Of a stretch of 64,000 nucleotides of DNA, positions 1 through 12,299 are shown in pieces. This DNA is from Pohlia nutans. Lineage: Eukaryota; Streptophyta; Bryopsida; Bryales; Mniaceae. A program made the position numbers and the translations under genes. The stretch is taken from assembly GCA_022496805.1 (NCBI GenBank), contig CM040103.1:11364001-11428000 (forward strand), read 5' to 3'. The stretch's first letter is position 1. Every line of letters begins with the position of its first letter. Under the pieces are notes generated by a model that saw nothing but the letters and a program-made list of their open reading frames with translations, ran no database searches and was not told the origin of the DNA.

Positions 1-92
1 GAAAGTCAGAGACTCAAACTTAGAGTCGTAATCTTTTTGCAACGAATTTGTAGGGACTCTCCTTTACTGAATTTGGAGGATTGTGAATGCAG

Positions 93-3000
93 GAACGCGA
101 CGTCCTGGATTCGTGTCAGTTTCCGAATCCAGCATGACTGCGCCAGTTGTGCTTCTCATTGACGACAGCTTGGATGAAGAACATTTGAAGCAGTTGCAAG
201 AGTCCCTACATACTTTCTTAGATTCTCTCTATCCAGGAACTCGGGTTGGAATTGTTACATACGGAAGGACAGTAGCCGTGTTTGACCTGTCAGAATCGGA
301 GGTGGCTGCAGCAGATGTTTTACCTGGCGATTCTACCTTAAGTCAGGAGCTGAAACAGATGCTTATATATGGAACAGGAGTATATCTTGCTCCTGTTCAT
401 GCATGTCTTGCTATAGCTCACAGCATTGTCGCTTCTCTACGCCCGTACCGAGGTGGATCTGTTGAGTCGAAGAGAGAGCGATGCCTAGGAACGGCTGTTG
501 AGGTGGTCCTGGCCCTGATTCAAGGCCCAGCAACAGACCTGCCAGTGGGTACGTCCAAACGTTCAGGCGGAAGGAGTCGGGTGCTGCTGTGTGTTGGAGG
601 ACCAACAACACTGGGCCCTGGATCCCTTCCTTTCTCAAACACCCACCCAAACTTTGCTTACATGGAGAAAAAGGCTATCAAACACATGGAACATCTTGGT
701 CAGGAAGCGCGACGCCTAGACATTGCAGTGGATATTTTTTGTGCTGGGACCTGTCCCGTGCGGATTCCTACTTTGCAGCCTTTGGCGAATGCCTCAGGAG
801 GTCTATTGGTACTGCACGATGATTTTGGGGAGATGTTCAGCACCAACTTGCAACGGGCAGTTCGGCGCTCTACAGGTTTCAGAGGGGTTTTGGAGATTCG
901 ATGTTCTGATGATGTTGCAGTGACTCGTGTGATAGGTACGCTATTTGTCTGACTCTTAAACTGCGTGAAATATATTGTCATGGTTTTTCAGAGGATCATG
1001 TGGTGATGGTGTATTTGGGTGGAATGACAGGACCAGGAGAGGAGGCTCTTGGAGATGCAAGTTCTGAACACTTTAGAAATGATACATCTACAGCTGTGCG
1101 CTTACTCAGTGTTGAAGATTGTCAAGCATTTGCAATTGTGATGGAATTGGAAGATGATTTAGAAGACAGTCATGTGTACTTCCAGATTGTTGCAAGATAT
1201 ACCAGTATGCACCAAGCAGAAGTGACTAGGGTTGTGACAGTGCGTTTGCCGACGACAGATAGTGTGTCAAACTACTTGCAGAGTGTAGATGATGAGGTAC
1301 TGTACTTATTGATCAGATTCTTTTGTCTCATGTTTATTTTGTGCTGTTGTGATGTACTTTCTACTTGTATGTTGTGATATTTAGCCACTTCTGTTGTTCT
1401 GTAAAGGAGTTTCCTTTGGTAACAGATAGATCAGTACTCAAACATTTCGTACAATACGAAGATTTCATGGCCATATCATGAGACACGAGATTCTGTTTTG
1501 GTTGTGACACTTGTGTTCGGACTGTTTAATTTTCGGTGGTATGAACGCAGGTGGCTGCAGTGCTAATAGCAAAGAAGACAGTATTGGAGGCAAAGACTGC
1601 ACATGATGCTGCTGACATGCGAGCATCAGTAGATGAGAGGGTTAAAGACATTGCCGTGAAACTTGGAAGTAATACTGCCAAGTCGAAGATACGGCCTTTT
1701 CCTTCAAGCCTCTCAAGGTTGCCAGAACTCTTGTTTCACTTAAAGCGTGGGCCTTTATTGGGCAGCATCATAGGACATGAAGATGAGCGAGCTGTTTACA
1801 GGAATCTGTACTTGCAGGTAGGTATCCATGAGGTTTTTGTACTTCTATTCGTTTTAGTAACCTGCTTCCTTATTGACGTTTCAAGTAAGGCTCAGCCAGT
1901 GCAGATGATCAGTACTATAATTCTTTTTGTAATAGTAAACTAACTTCAACGTACTTCACAGGCCGGATTCGAGTTGTCCTTGCGCATGATGGCTCCAAGG
2001 CTGCTTATGCATCGGGAGGCAGGCACGTTCGAGGAGTTACCCGCTCATGATGTGGCAATGCAGTCGGACTCTGTGATTGTTTTGGATCATGGCACTGATG
2101 TCTTCATTTGGACGGTGAGTGTTTCGCTTGTTGTTGACGTCCTGGGGTATTTCCGCAAGCAATAGACCAAAACTGTTGGCTTACTCTAGAAATGTAATGT
2201 AAATACGTGTGTTTGAGTATTGTTCAGTGCTCAGACAGATCGATTAATTTCTCCTTGTTCGTTGTTAGGTCCTAGGTACTTTTATTATCATGTTTCAGTG
2301 TTCCATCAGTCATGCATTCATGAATAGACAGATGTCTCAGATGAGTCCGATATGAAATGAGGTTCAGATTAAATTGTGCTTGGTTTCTACGTGCAGGGTT
2401 TGAGAGTTGCGGCAGATGAAGCTAAGAACGCAGAAGCACAAGCAGCTTGTCGCACTCTTGCCCAAGAACTCACAGAGCAGCGTTTTCCAGCTCCTCGGAT
2501 GCTTTCGTTTAAGGTCAAATAACTGGCCCAAAAGCTTGATATTCTTTTGATAGGTATAGCGCGTATAAAGACTTTATTGCCATCACTAATAGTGAGCCCC
2601 TGAACATGAGCACGAAAAGTTTGTATCTCTTGGCTGCTGTACGTAGTGGGAACCTAACATTTTTTTTCACATTAACAATTGGAACAGGAGGCAAGTTCTC
2701 AAGCTCGATACTTACAGTCAAGATTGATACCCGCACACAAAGATCCTCCTTATGAGCAGGTTCGTAAGCTTTTCCCAAAGACCGATTTGTCAAATGCTCT
2801 CAAAACCATACCGTGTAAAATTTAACCCTTTAAGGACCAAGAAGGCCAAATTTGGCTCCATGTTTTTTTAGCAGTTTTGAGTGGGTTCTATGTGAAGTTT
2901 CTATTGTTCAATTTTATTTGTGTATTTGGTCAACACATGCAATGTTCTTTACTAATTCTAGTGATATAAAATTTGGTCCTATCTGAATCATACTTTTCAT

Positions 3001-3360
3001 TATGTGAATGATTGAATTTGTCATTTTTAAATCATGAATTCTTGGTCCTTAAAGGGTTAAAACGTAGCATTCATGGTTGCGTTCTTTGTCATGGTAATTT
3101 TTGAAAGTGCTCGCAGGATTTATTTTGTTGCAGTAGTTCAGTTCTCAACACCAACTTTCCAATAACAAGGAATGGACTTTTTTGTGGCTTAACTGATCGT
3201 TAATAATGTTGAACTTGTGTTTTGGTCTCAGGAGGCTAGATTTCCTCAGTTACGGGTCCTCACTGCGGAGCAAAGATCACGTCTGAAGAGCAGTTTTGTG
3301 CCGACTGACGACCTGAGCTTCGCAGAATGGATGAGAAAGCTGAAGCTCACCCTTCAATGA
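93..3360 (+). CDS. SEC23: Sec23-like COPII coat protein (3' part; N-terminus outside window)
   Basis: The product is a COPII inner-coat protein of the Sec23 family, expected to act at ER exit sites on cargo export. The seven exons seen are 93-935, 992-1296, 1551-1817, 1962-2114, 2397-2513, 2688-2759 and 3232-3360, all in one continuous frame of about 627 residues. They carry the end of the trunk (vWA-like) domain, with a GTCPVRIP stretch and an LVLHDDFGE stretch, then the beta-sandwich, the helical region and a gelsolin-like region (VIVLDHGTDVFIWT). The protein ends in LKLTLQ. From memory it most resembles the divergent plant Sec23 branch typified by Arabidopsis At4g01810, not the canonical Sec23. 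An acceptor AG at 91-92 shows that coding begins upstream, so the zinc-finger N-terminus is missing here. The first intron is only 56 nt, and the last contains a TTAA-flanked MITE. The family call is firm; the subfamily is less so. Confidence 0.9.
2826..3056. mobile_element. TTAA-flanked MITE in last intron of the Sec23-like gene
   Basis: A 231-bp element has inverted ends: the left end reads CCCTTTAAGGACCAAGAA and the right end is its near-perfect reverse complement. TTAA stands immediately outside both ends (2822-2825 and 3057-3060). A short palindrome (ggccaaatttggc) lies just inside the left end. It has no coding capacity. Related copies lie near 9095, 20990, 25912 and 39280. The TTAA flanks and CCC start resemble piggyBac-type elements. 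Confidence 0.8.
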
Positions 3361-4426
3361 ACTGATGTATTATTTCCTTCTTAATTGACTCGTGTAAATG
3401 TCGAATTCATTCACCCTAATATAGTTTACTTTTCACTAACCGAAAGCTCTTGTCTATTTCTAAACTTATGAAGCTTATGAGTTTTCATCAACTTCTCAAT
3501 CGAGGTTCACCCACTCTCTGATATATAAGTTAGAGGGTGTATTTTGTCGATTGGCATGTGTTGAAGAGGCTGCAAGGCGAATAAAATAGGCTGTTACTCT
3601 TGGTAACAGTTGTCAGACTTGCATTACGTTACACGTACACAATCTGAGCATGTGAGCCTTGGGTCCTGCAGTCTTTGGTGAAATATTTTTCTTTCATTTT
3701 ACGTAATGTTTAACCCCTAAACGTCCTCACCCTGCCCAGATTGGGCAGTTTGCACTGGGCAGTTTTGCAAAGATGCATTACAAAATGCAACTAAGAGGGA
3801 TATTTTGAACTTGATGTATGGATAAAAGTTGTACATTATGAATTTTAGGTTCTATCTATATGGTTAGATCTATGATTGCTATCACCAATATTTTTGTATA
3901 AGATTTGAAACCCAAAATTCAAAATCCTTTTGAAATTCGATTATGAATAAGATATTGACAATCTGAGGATGAAATTTGTTGCCATGGGTTGAAATGTAAT
4001 ACCCTAAGTGTAGTGATTTTTGGAGATATTAGAGTTATTTGTAAAGTCCCTCAAATCCCTCCTTTTTGACCTGTAAAATGGAAAGGAGAGGAACGGCATG
4101 ATCTTGTTGTAGACCCAAAATAGAACACTGAATGGATTGAAATTTTTATTCATAAAAATTTGGAGGGAGGGAGATGAATTGGGTAGTGGGGTGGGACCAT
4201 GAGGAGAAGTGGTGTCAGAATGCTCTGGTACTAGGTCTGGTCCATGAAAAAAGCAGGACAGAAGACCGGATGCCTTTACAATTAACTCTATTATGGTTGC
4301 TTAATTTTATGAGTTGACTTTTTCAATAGCACTTTTACTAAAATCTTCAATATTTTTGGTGAAACACTGGAGCTATCCTAAAAGTCAAGTGGTGTTTGAG
4401 TAAGACACCATGTGTTTTGATTTAAT
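3361..4426. other. AT-rich intergenic DNA after the Sec23-like gene
   Basis: It contains the 3' UTR, with AATAAA near 3580 as a candidate poly(A) signal. At 3710 there is a single TTAA-CCCCTAAACG end followed by an inner palindrome (tgcccagattgggca); I could not find the matching right end. The rest shows no reading frame that looks coding. Confidence 0.5.
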
Positions 4427-4708
4427 GTACCGTACCAGGAAGGCAGGGTCGGCAGAAAATAATTCCCTGAAAAAATGCCGAAAAAATAAATAAATTTATC
4501 AAGTATTTTGTCAAAATCAACAAAAATGAAGTCAACAAAAATTGTAGACAAAAAACAAAGGAAAACATGTAGCCGCTAGTAAAATTCAATGTTAGTTATT
4601 AATAGCCGAATTTTTAATAATTATTTTTGAAAGTGCCGACCCCTACTTTTCAAACTTTAATTAATTATTCGACATGAAAGTGCCGACCCTGCCTTCTTAC
4701 TATGGTAC
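4427..4708. mobile_element. MITE with GGCAGGGTCGGCA inverted ends, copy 1
   Basis: The ends are inverted copies of each other. The left reads AGGAAGGCAGGGTCGGCA after GTACC, and the right end is tgccgaccctgccttctt leading to ggtac. The interior is AT-rich and non-coding. A second copy in opposite orientation is at 34762-35047, and a fragment is at about 20380-20455. The superfamily is not assignable from the ends alone. Confidence 0.75.
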
Positions 4709-5313
4709 TCTTATTTGTTCACTCTAAGGGCCGCTTCACACTATGGCTGTCCAAGTCGAGAGGCTGTGGGATTGAGAGTCCAAACTTTGTTGAGAGTCCA
4801 AAGAAATCTACTGAAAATAGCCAATAAAATATAGTTTTCAGCATGAGGCAGGACCCATGTGTCTTTCCATTTTGCTCCCTTTGCACTTCATCTGCATCAC
4901 CTCAAAAGGGCTCTTTCAAATTTGAAGGGCCTTGACCATTTTGTGACATCACCATTTTGTGACAGCCCTTGGTGAATCATTACCCTCATGCAATGACACT
5001 TGGACATTGAAAATGTTCCCCAACTCCGCGCATGGAGAGTGCCGGCAACCACCACTATGCTTAGGCCGCAAGAGATGCTCTCAGTGAGCGGTCAACAGTG
5101 GCTTGTTGTAATGATCTAGATTGTGAGATTGTCAACAAGTTAGGCATCAGAAAGCTATGTACATTTCTTTATGTGCATGTTCATTCCAACTGAAGTCTGC
5201 AAGGTCTTAAAATTGATGAGTCAAAAGTCAAAATTGGTTGCAGAACCAATTTTGACAAAGGTCCAAGCTCAAGTTGCTATAGTAGTAGTCTAGTTGACCT
5301 ATGCAAAGCGTAC

Positions 5314-5480
5314 GTGAAACTACCCGTGCTGGTGCTCATGGGCCATGGCCCATTCACACCAAGCCCCTGCCGCACTTGCACCTGCCTACCCGAAATGGAG
5401 GAAGCCGGTAAAATCGAGAAAAAAAAAAAATCCAAAGCCTTGTCTTTTCTTGCTGCAATTCCTGTTCAAGCACGGTGCAA
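5314..5480. repeat. Dispersed repeat, inverted relative to 11825-11985
   Basis: The segment around 'cccctgccgcacttgcacctgcctaccc' type sequence recurs in reverse complement at about 11825-11985, including the adjoining a-rich run and the 'gccttgtcttttcttg' block. Nearby sequences at about 7129-7172 and 11562-11625 (cattcaatagcatgca type) are also related. This suggests an old dispersed element whose ends I cannot define. The 72-codon frame here is not convincing as a gene. Confidence 0.55.
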
Positions 5481-5493
5481 TTGCATTACAATA

Positions 5494-5814
5494 GAGTTAA
5501 CCGAAAAGTCAGCTCAAAGAGGAAAGTTTTAGCAAATTCCTCTTGAAAACCTCTTGAACTCATATTGAAATATAAATAGACCGAAAACTAGTTCAAGAGG
5601 AGTTGGGAGACAATCTAAAGCAAGCCACTGTCATTATTCTCCACACCTCCCAATGACTTCCACACCTCCTACCAAAGCTCCAAGCCCATGGCCCACAAGG
5701 GGACAAGTTATGACACGACACTATTCAACCCAAACATAGCTCAAGGGAGCTCAAAAGAACGCTTGAAAGAAGGTTGAAAAGGCATGTTCCAAGGCCTTCT
5801 TTTCGGTTAACTCT
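5494..5814. mobile_element. MITE with GAGTTAACCGAAAAG inverted ends, copy 1
   Basis: The 321-bp element begins GAGTTAACCGAAAAG and ends in cttttcggttaactc. A diverged copy in opposite orientation is at 22366-22638 inside an FPGS intron, and it shares the internal 'agcccatggcccacaaggg' type sequence. No transposase is encoded. Confidence 0.7.
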
Positions 5815-8800
5815 AATGTCGTAAGTAGAGTCATGTTGTTCCTTTTTGTCATGCGTTAGAGTAATTTTTAATTGAGTATTTTATATTTCTTGGTTGACAA
5901 GAGATTCCCTCAAAGTTACTTGATGCATGCATGCACAAGGCAATATTGGTGTATGTGAATGGACCATCAATTAAAGATGCAGGAATGCTTGCCTGCGTAA
6001 AGCCCTGTATATTTTTTGTTATCGTTTATTTTATTTTTTATTTTAGAGTAAATAAAAAAGAAATCCATTGCAAAAATGTTCGCATTGAACTCCACTCATA
6101 ACGTTGTTAAGTCCAAGATTTTGTACCCATAATAAAGTTACCAAAATTCTATCCGATGCTCTTTATTTTTACATCTTAATTTTGTCTTACTTGCTTTTCA
6201 GACTCCTGTAAAACTCCCTTGTGGAATGGCAAGTGTCATCTTTTCACTCTAGATTTCAAAAAAAGTTACTCTATCAGTAAAAATCAAACTACACAATATG
6301 GGGTGCAGAACCCAATTGTTATAGAATGTAATGTAATGTTATAAATGGGATGAACTTGGGGGAGAATAGACCACACTAGGGCATTTTTTTTTCATTTTAC
6401 ATCAAATGCCAAAGTGGCGATATAAAATGTTATAGTGGTGCTCCATATATTCAACATCATTCAAATATTGAATAGAAAACATCACATTAGAAGATATCAC
6501 ATATCCATAATTTTGATTTCATTCACAATTTGACGATTTCATCCAAGATTTTTATTTTTTTAATTTAAAGTTTTTGGAGAAAAATTCATAGGTGTCATCA
6601 TTTTGTAACTAGATTTGATTTTGGGTGCAATCTGACACCATTTCGCTCAAAAGGAAATGCCGTAGACCACACACACATACTTTGAGAACATAACTTACCA
6701 ACCCACAATGAGAACATTAGTAAGAGGCTTGAGTTACCATTTCACTAACAACTACTTTCTATGTCAACTTTTTAAACTACACTTTTGTAGTTGGGACCCA
6801 TGTAAAATCCAAAAATAACTTGAATGATTTGAATTTAATTTCAAGAAGTAGCATGACCAACAAAAAGAATCCTTCACAATGAGAATAATTTATGTAGCAC
6901 TTGGAATTTAATTGTGAGTTACATTCATAAGCCAGTTTTTGGCCTCCAAAGACATTTAAGGGTTAAAATTTGGAGGTATTTCGAGGTATTTTCTACGACA
7001 GGTTAGGTGGCACATAGAAAGAAGCCAACCCTTACTTCAAGCCATAGGTTGAAGCCTCCGTCAAGCCTACCGTGTGTTTATTAAAAGAAATCACTCAAAT
7101 AAGAACAAAAACAAAATCAAATGTAACATTCAATAGCATGCATTGTCTTTGCAATACAAATGGTGTGGAATATTCAAGGTAAAATTTCAAAAATAATATA
7201 CAATTTCTTGCGGTATCAGAGCCTGCCTCTTTTTTGTTTTTGGCCAACACATGTGCATTGGTGGAGCGCAAAGTTTTTGCGACACTCAAATACATTGGAG
7301 CAGCTTCTTATTATAAAAAAAACAAGTGGCTAGCCGCGTAGTATTTACCCTTTATTGTCCCTTGTACCTTGTTTGTACTGTTCAGCCATGTAACTCTTTG
7401 AAAAAAAAGCCTAACTTTCCATTGACGGGACAAAGACAATAAATTTTACAGGCACATTGTACCTACAAAAAACTTACTTGACGAAAGCAGATTCTCTCCC
7501 GCACTCGCGTTGGGTGACTGGTGTCAATGGGCCATGAATGTTTTGAACTGTCCGTGCATTGACGACGAATCTAACTCAGATGTGGAGGGCTTGGGTCCAT
7601 GACAGTACCGAAGGGTACAGAACTTGCTTAGTACAACATCAAAAGCCAGCGTGGATGAATTTGGAAGTTTCTACAGAAGAGACGGAGCAACCGAGGAAAT
7701 GCTTTTTAATTTTTTTTAAAAAGCAAACCGAAAAACCAGATATTATAAAGCAAGTTTACTTTTCCTGTCCTGGTGACAGCTAGATCTTGCGTTCCAGCCT
7801 CGCGCTTTCCCCGTAAACTCCGCCTGCGTTGACAAGTGCGCGAAAGTCCAAATCGGGCGCCACGTCGGATACCTGGTTAACCACCAAATTCAAATGACGG
7901 ACGTCATTATTACATATAAGGATGAACTATTGGCGAAAATCATCCACGTGGATGACAATAATCCAATCAAGCATGGGCCCGAAATAGTGCAGGGTCCATG
8001 GATGGTGGATGTATTTTCATTGGTTTTGGATCCTATCAGAGACTCCGTCTTGGGGATTTTTCAACGGAGGATGAGGATTTGTGCAGGGTCATCCGTCCCG
8101 GGTCTCCTTTTTGGTCCTTACCGGGATTTGATTCCTACTCTTCCTATCTTAGGGCTTGATTTCAACCCAATCCAACCTATCATCAACCACTATAGAAAAT
8201 ACCTCCAAAAATTACATTGAGTGCAACTATATCTGTCTAATTTAAAAAAAAAGTTTGATTGTACAAATAATTACTAAACATCATGTTTCTCTTTTTCTCT
8301 TTTGGACCATACTTCATTAAAGTTGCGGAATTAACATTTTATAACACATTTAATTAGATTTTTCCCATACCCCTTTGTCATTGGAGAGTTAACTCGCATT
8401 GACATGATCTAAATTGGATTGGAAAGTAGACTTGATTTCCTATTTGAAATTATTATTATTTTTATATATAAATATTTTTTTCATCCTAAAAAGCCCATAA
8501 AAAATAGCATCGATCAAAAAATGGTCATTCGGTCACTTCCTATTTAACCCCTAAGCTCCTAAGAGACCATTTTTTGATCATTGCCCGTTTTTAAACGGCT
8601 GCCTATAACAAAAAAAGTTTTTGAAATGATAAAAAATATTTTAAAATACCAAATCAAGATTACTTTTCAATGCAGTTTGAATTATGTCAATTCAAGTTAA
8701 ACTCCACCCGCAAGAATTTTCAAAGTGGATCATTTCATCATCGTCTTATTGTTCTAAAATTTGCTATTTGGAAAAAGTAACGAAGTTTTTTCCATCATTT

Positions 8801-9090
8801 CTTATGTTTTTTTAAAGTTGACAATTGATAAACCAATTTAAACTAATTAGTCTAAATTTTAAACCCTAAAATTGAAACTACTCTAACTCATACAAATATT
8901 CAAGGGTTAACAATTTTAAATTCATTAAAAAAGAAGATTAGAAGGCTCTTTTTGGAAGTTTGATTGTACGGATAATTTGTAGAGATAATGCCCTACATTT
9001 TGTACATTGAACCGAATTTCATCAAACATATGGAAGATACATATTATAATACATCTATGTTTTGTCTAATACCCCTAAGGCTTTTAGGGG
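5815..9090. other. AT-rich intergenic DNA with old repeats
   Basis: No gene is supported. A 108-codon open frame at 7894-8220 has no recognisable domain and no paralogue, and I do not call it. It overlaps a 12-bp palindrome atccacgtggat near 7943, which contains a G-box core. From about 8230 onward the sequence is a patchwork of the large TTAACCCC-ended repeat family, whose parts recur near 10300-10700, 34260-34610 and 55870-58050. Confidence 0.4.
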
Positions 9091-9094
9091 TTAA

Positions 9095-9762
9095 CTCTTA
9101 AAGGACCAAGAAGCCCAAATTGGGTCTCATGTTTTATACTCCCTCCGTCCCAAAATGATCTTCCTGTTAAACAGAATGTTTTGGATTAAGGTTGAAAATA
9201 ACAATTTTGAAACCATTTTTGAGCTAGAAGTAGAGTTTAGTGCACTCTTTTATTCCTTAAAATTTGAGTTTAAGATTCCTTTTGAAAGTGTAGGTTTGGA
9301 GCATTGAAAAGTGGGATTTTTGGCCATTTTTGAGGAGCACCAGTGGCCACTCATTTCCTTAGCTGACTTGGTTCTTCTCGGAACATTCATCCATTTTACA
9401 AAATTCATCCAATTTAATCTGGATTCATTCATCCATTCATCCAAAAAATTCATCCAACTTCCAATTTTCATCCAACATTTCAGAAAATCATCCAATAAAT
9501 TTCATCCGTCCACCAGGAAGATCATTTTGGGACAACAAATGCAAACCAAAGGAAGATCATTTTGGGATGGAGGGAGTAGTAGTTTTGAATAGGTCCTATG
9601 TAGATTTCCTTTTGTTCAATTTGATTTGTCTTTTGATCAACACCTGCAGCATTTATCATTGATCTCGGTGATCTAAAGGTTGGTCTTATCTTAATTATAT
9701 TTTTCAAAATACAATTGATTGAATTTATCATTTTAAATCTACAAACCCTTGGTCCTTTTAGG
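9095..9762. mobile_element. TTAA-flanked MITE carrying a nested Stowaway-like element
   Basis: The outer element belongs to the same family as 2826-3056. It starts CTCTTAAAGGACCAAGAA just after TTAA (9091-9094) and ends in ccttggtccttttagg before TTAA (9763-9766). The host sequence is interrupted at the point where other copies read 'catgttttttta-gcagttttgag'. The interruption is the element at 9139-9576. Confidence 0.75.
9139..9576. mobile_element. Stowaway-like (Tc1/mariner) MITE
   Basis: The inverted ends are CTCCCTCCGTCCCAAAAT and attttgggatggagggag, flanked by TA on both sides (9137-9138 and 9577-9578). This end sequence and TA duplication are the classic Stowaway signature of flowering plants. 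The right terminal ~22 bp is duplicated in tandem (at about 9520 and 9551). The interior has several 'attcatcca' repeats. The element is 438 bp and has no coding capacity. Confidence 0.85.
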
Positions 9763-9769
9763 TTAAAGG

Positions 9770-12290
9770 TATCTTTCACCCAAATCCGTGCATCAATGGA
9801 ATAGGTTTTTTTAGTTAGATGCCTTTTCCAAGCAAGCCTTGAGGACATGATATTTATTTTTCATAAATACATATGCCACTAATAGAAAGTTGTAGTTATT
9901 ATTCCTGATTGAGAAAATTAGGCTAATTTACACATGGATCCATGTCTCATTTGATGAAGTTAAAAGCATTTATCATTTAAATTCACCAAAATCAAAAATT
10001 TTAAAGATTTTTTAAATTTAGTATGATTGGTCAAAAATATACATTCTATTCCAACATAAAACAAAGAAGAAAAATAAAATGAGAGAACATCATCACTTCC
10101 CCGAAATAGAACAATGTTGAGGTGTTCGTCTTTGAAAAATGTCTTCGTGAACCTCAATATTGCAAATGAAATGCATCAAACAACACTAGAACACAATCTC
10201 TACCCCCAATTTCGACAAAAAATCAATACTCAAAAAATATAATTTCTTGACTATGGGTAGTGATTGTTGTTTGGGCTGCAATCAAAAAATGGTTGATCTG
10301 TCACTTAGGGGTTAAACTCCACTAGGGAGAATTTTTCCAAAGACAAAGCCCTCAACATTGTCCTAAATGCTATAAAATTTACTATTTGGAGAAAATAGTA
10401 ATGTTCTCACTTTCATGATAGTTTGTCTAATTCTAACCAATCGTACCAAGTTTCAAATTCCAAATATAAATTTTGTAATTTTGGTAAATACTAAATGATA
10501 AATTCTTTTAAATTCATTAAATGAGTGTCTTAAACATAATTTGAAAGTTTGACCGTACAAATAATCACTAAACATCATGCTTCTTATTTTCTCTTTTGGA
10601 TCAAACTTCATCATAGTTGCATGATTAATATTTACAACACATCTAGATTTTACCCTTTCCTTCATGTCATTTAGGAAAACCTTACCTCTATGTCATTTAG
10701 AGGTTAATGCACACCAATTCCAACTAAAAGAGTAAAACTTGCTTTTTTCTAGTAATGTGAGCAAACCAGTATGGCAATGAAAAATCTAACACTATTTATT
10801 TTATTTTGTTTTTAATTACTAAAAGCATCTTCAAAAATAACCAGAGTCCCTAAATTTTGAACGAACTTTTTTTCATTTTAGATAAAGACGGATGAATGTG
10901 CAAAAGTTTTTATCATTTTCTTCTGACCCATCTGACTACCTGGATGTCTCTGGTCAGTTGGACTGATGGCCCGTTCACATAAGTTTACACCAATGCTGCC
11001 TCACGAGGTAGGAATCTGCTGTCAATCAAGAAATATCAAATATACAATTAAAAATTACTCTAACGTATAATAGAAAGGAACGCAATGCAAAAAGAAAAGA
11101 GTAAGGTTCTACTTGTGGCACTCTTAGAGCATGCCCAGCAGCAGGTGATTCGGAGGGACCAACACCAAGATTTGGCGTAGTCATCTCCACTTGCTTCGAA
11201 GTTTGGCCCAGCAACTATCCACCAACGCTAAAATATAGTTTTGGGACCCAAAGTTTGAGGTTTCCCCGCCATCCAGAGAAGCTTTGGCGCAAGCAAATTT
11301 CTCACACCAAGCAAGCAAAGATGCTCAATCAACAATTAAATAACGAGCTTGAAGACTATTCACCGGCCCGTGCTTCAAGGTCATCAAGTTATTTTCATAA
11401 AATCTTCGTTTTATAAGTTGCCTTGGCATTCGCTCCAGGAATGTTGCTGGGGTACTTCTTGTATTACATTCCTCCATAATAAAAATGGCCTTCAAATTGA
11501 TGCTTGGCGGACTTTTTTTCTCTGGAACTGCTGGGCATGCTCTTATGCATTTGCATAGATAACATTCAGTAGCATGTACTGTTAGTGCATTGGCTTTACA
11601 ATAGATGGTGCGGAATGTTCCACACCCTGTAGTACGTCATCTGTAGCTAAGTGGACAAGTGGAAGCCCCCAAGGTAATGAGCATAATGCATGAAGGAAAG
11701 GCAATGAGCATCTGGGACCCCGGCTTATTGTTCTTTTCCTTTTCTCCTCACACTTTAATAGATTGGTTTCACTCTTTCGAAAAAAAGAAAAGTGGGCACG
11801 AAGACCACTGAACGTTCTGCAGTTCTTGAACAATAGTTACAACAAGAAAAGACAAGGCTTTTGAATATTTTTATTTTCTCGGTTTTACCTTCCTCCATTC
11901 CGGGAAGGCAGATGCAAGTGCGGCAGGAGCTTGGTGCGAATGGGCCAAGACCAGTTCTATCTGTGCAACGAACTCCTGACATCAGACATGTGCTCATTGA
12001 TATCCCCTGTCAATCATGAGATGGCACCCAAATGCTACAGTATTTTCTTTCCACACTAATAAAATCTCCACACTAAAAAAACACTGCAGTGCCGTGAGTA
12101 GCACCTCCTCTCCACGCACACCATGAATGAACGAATGGTCCCATGCTAGCTTCATGACATTAGCATGCTCTCAGCAATAACAACTTATTAGTTAAGTGTT
12201 CTAGAACATCTGTAACTTATTTAACTTAGTTAACCATGGTTAAATTAGTTGCGCCCGCCCGCAGTCCCTCATAGCGCTTAACTGGGGCAG
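9770..12290. other. AT-rich intergenic DNA with repeat fragments
   Basis: About 9970-10306 is an inverted partial copy of the large repeat also seen at 55873-56250; it ends in cacttaggggttaa. About 10310-10705 is another part of the same family. 11825-11985 is the inverted partner of 5314-5480. No coding region is supported. Confidence 0.45.
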
Positions 12291-12299
12291 TGGACAACT

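Noticed and set aside
7894..8220. 108-codon plus-strand frame
   Set aside because: It has no domain, no splice context and no second copy; the region is AT-rich spacer.
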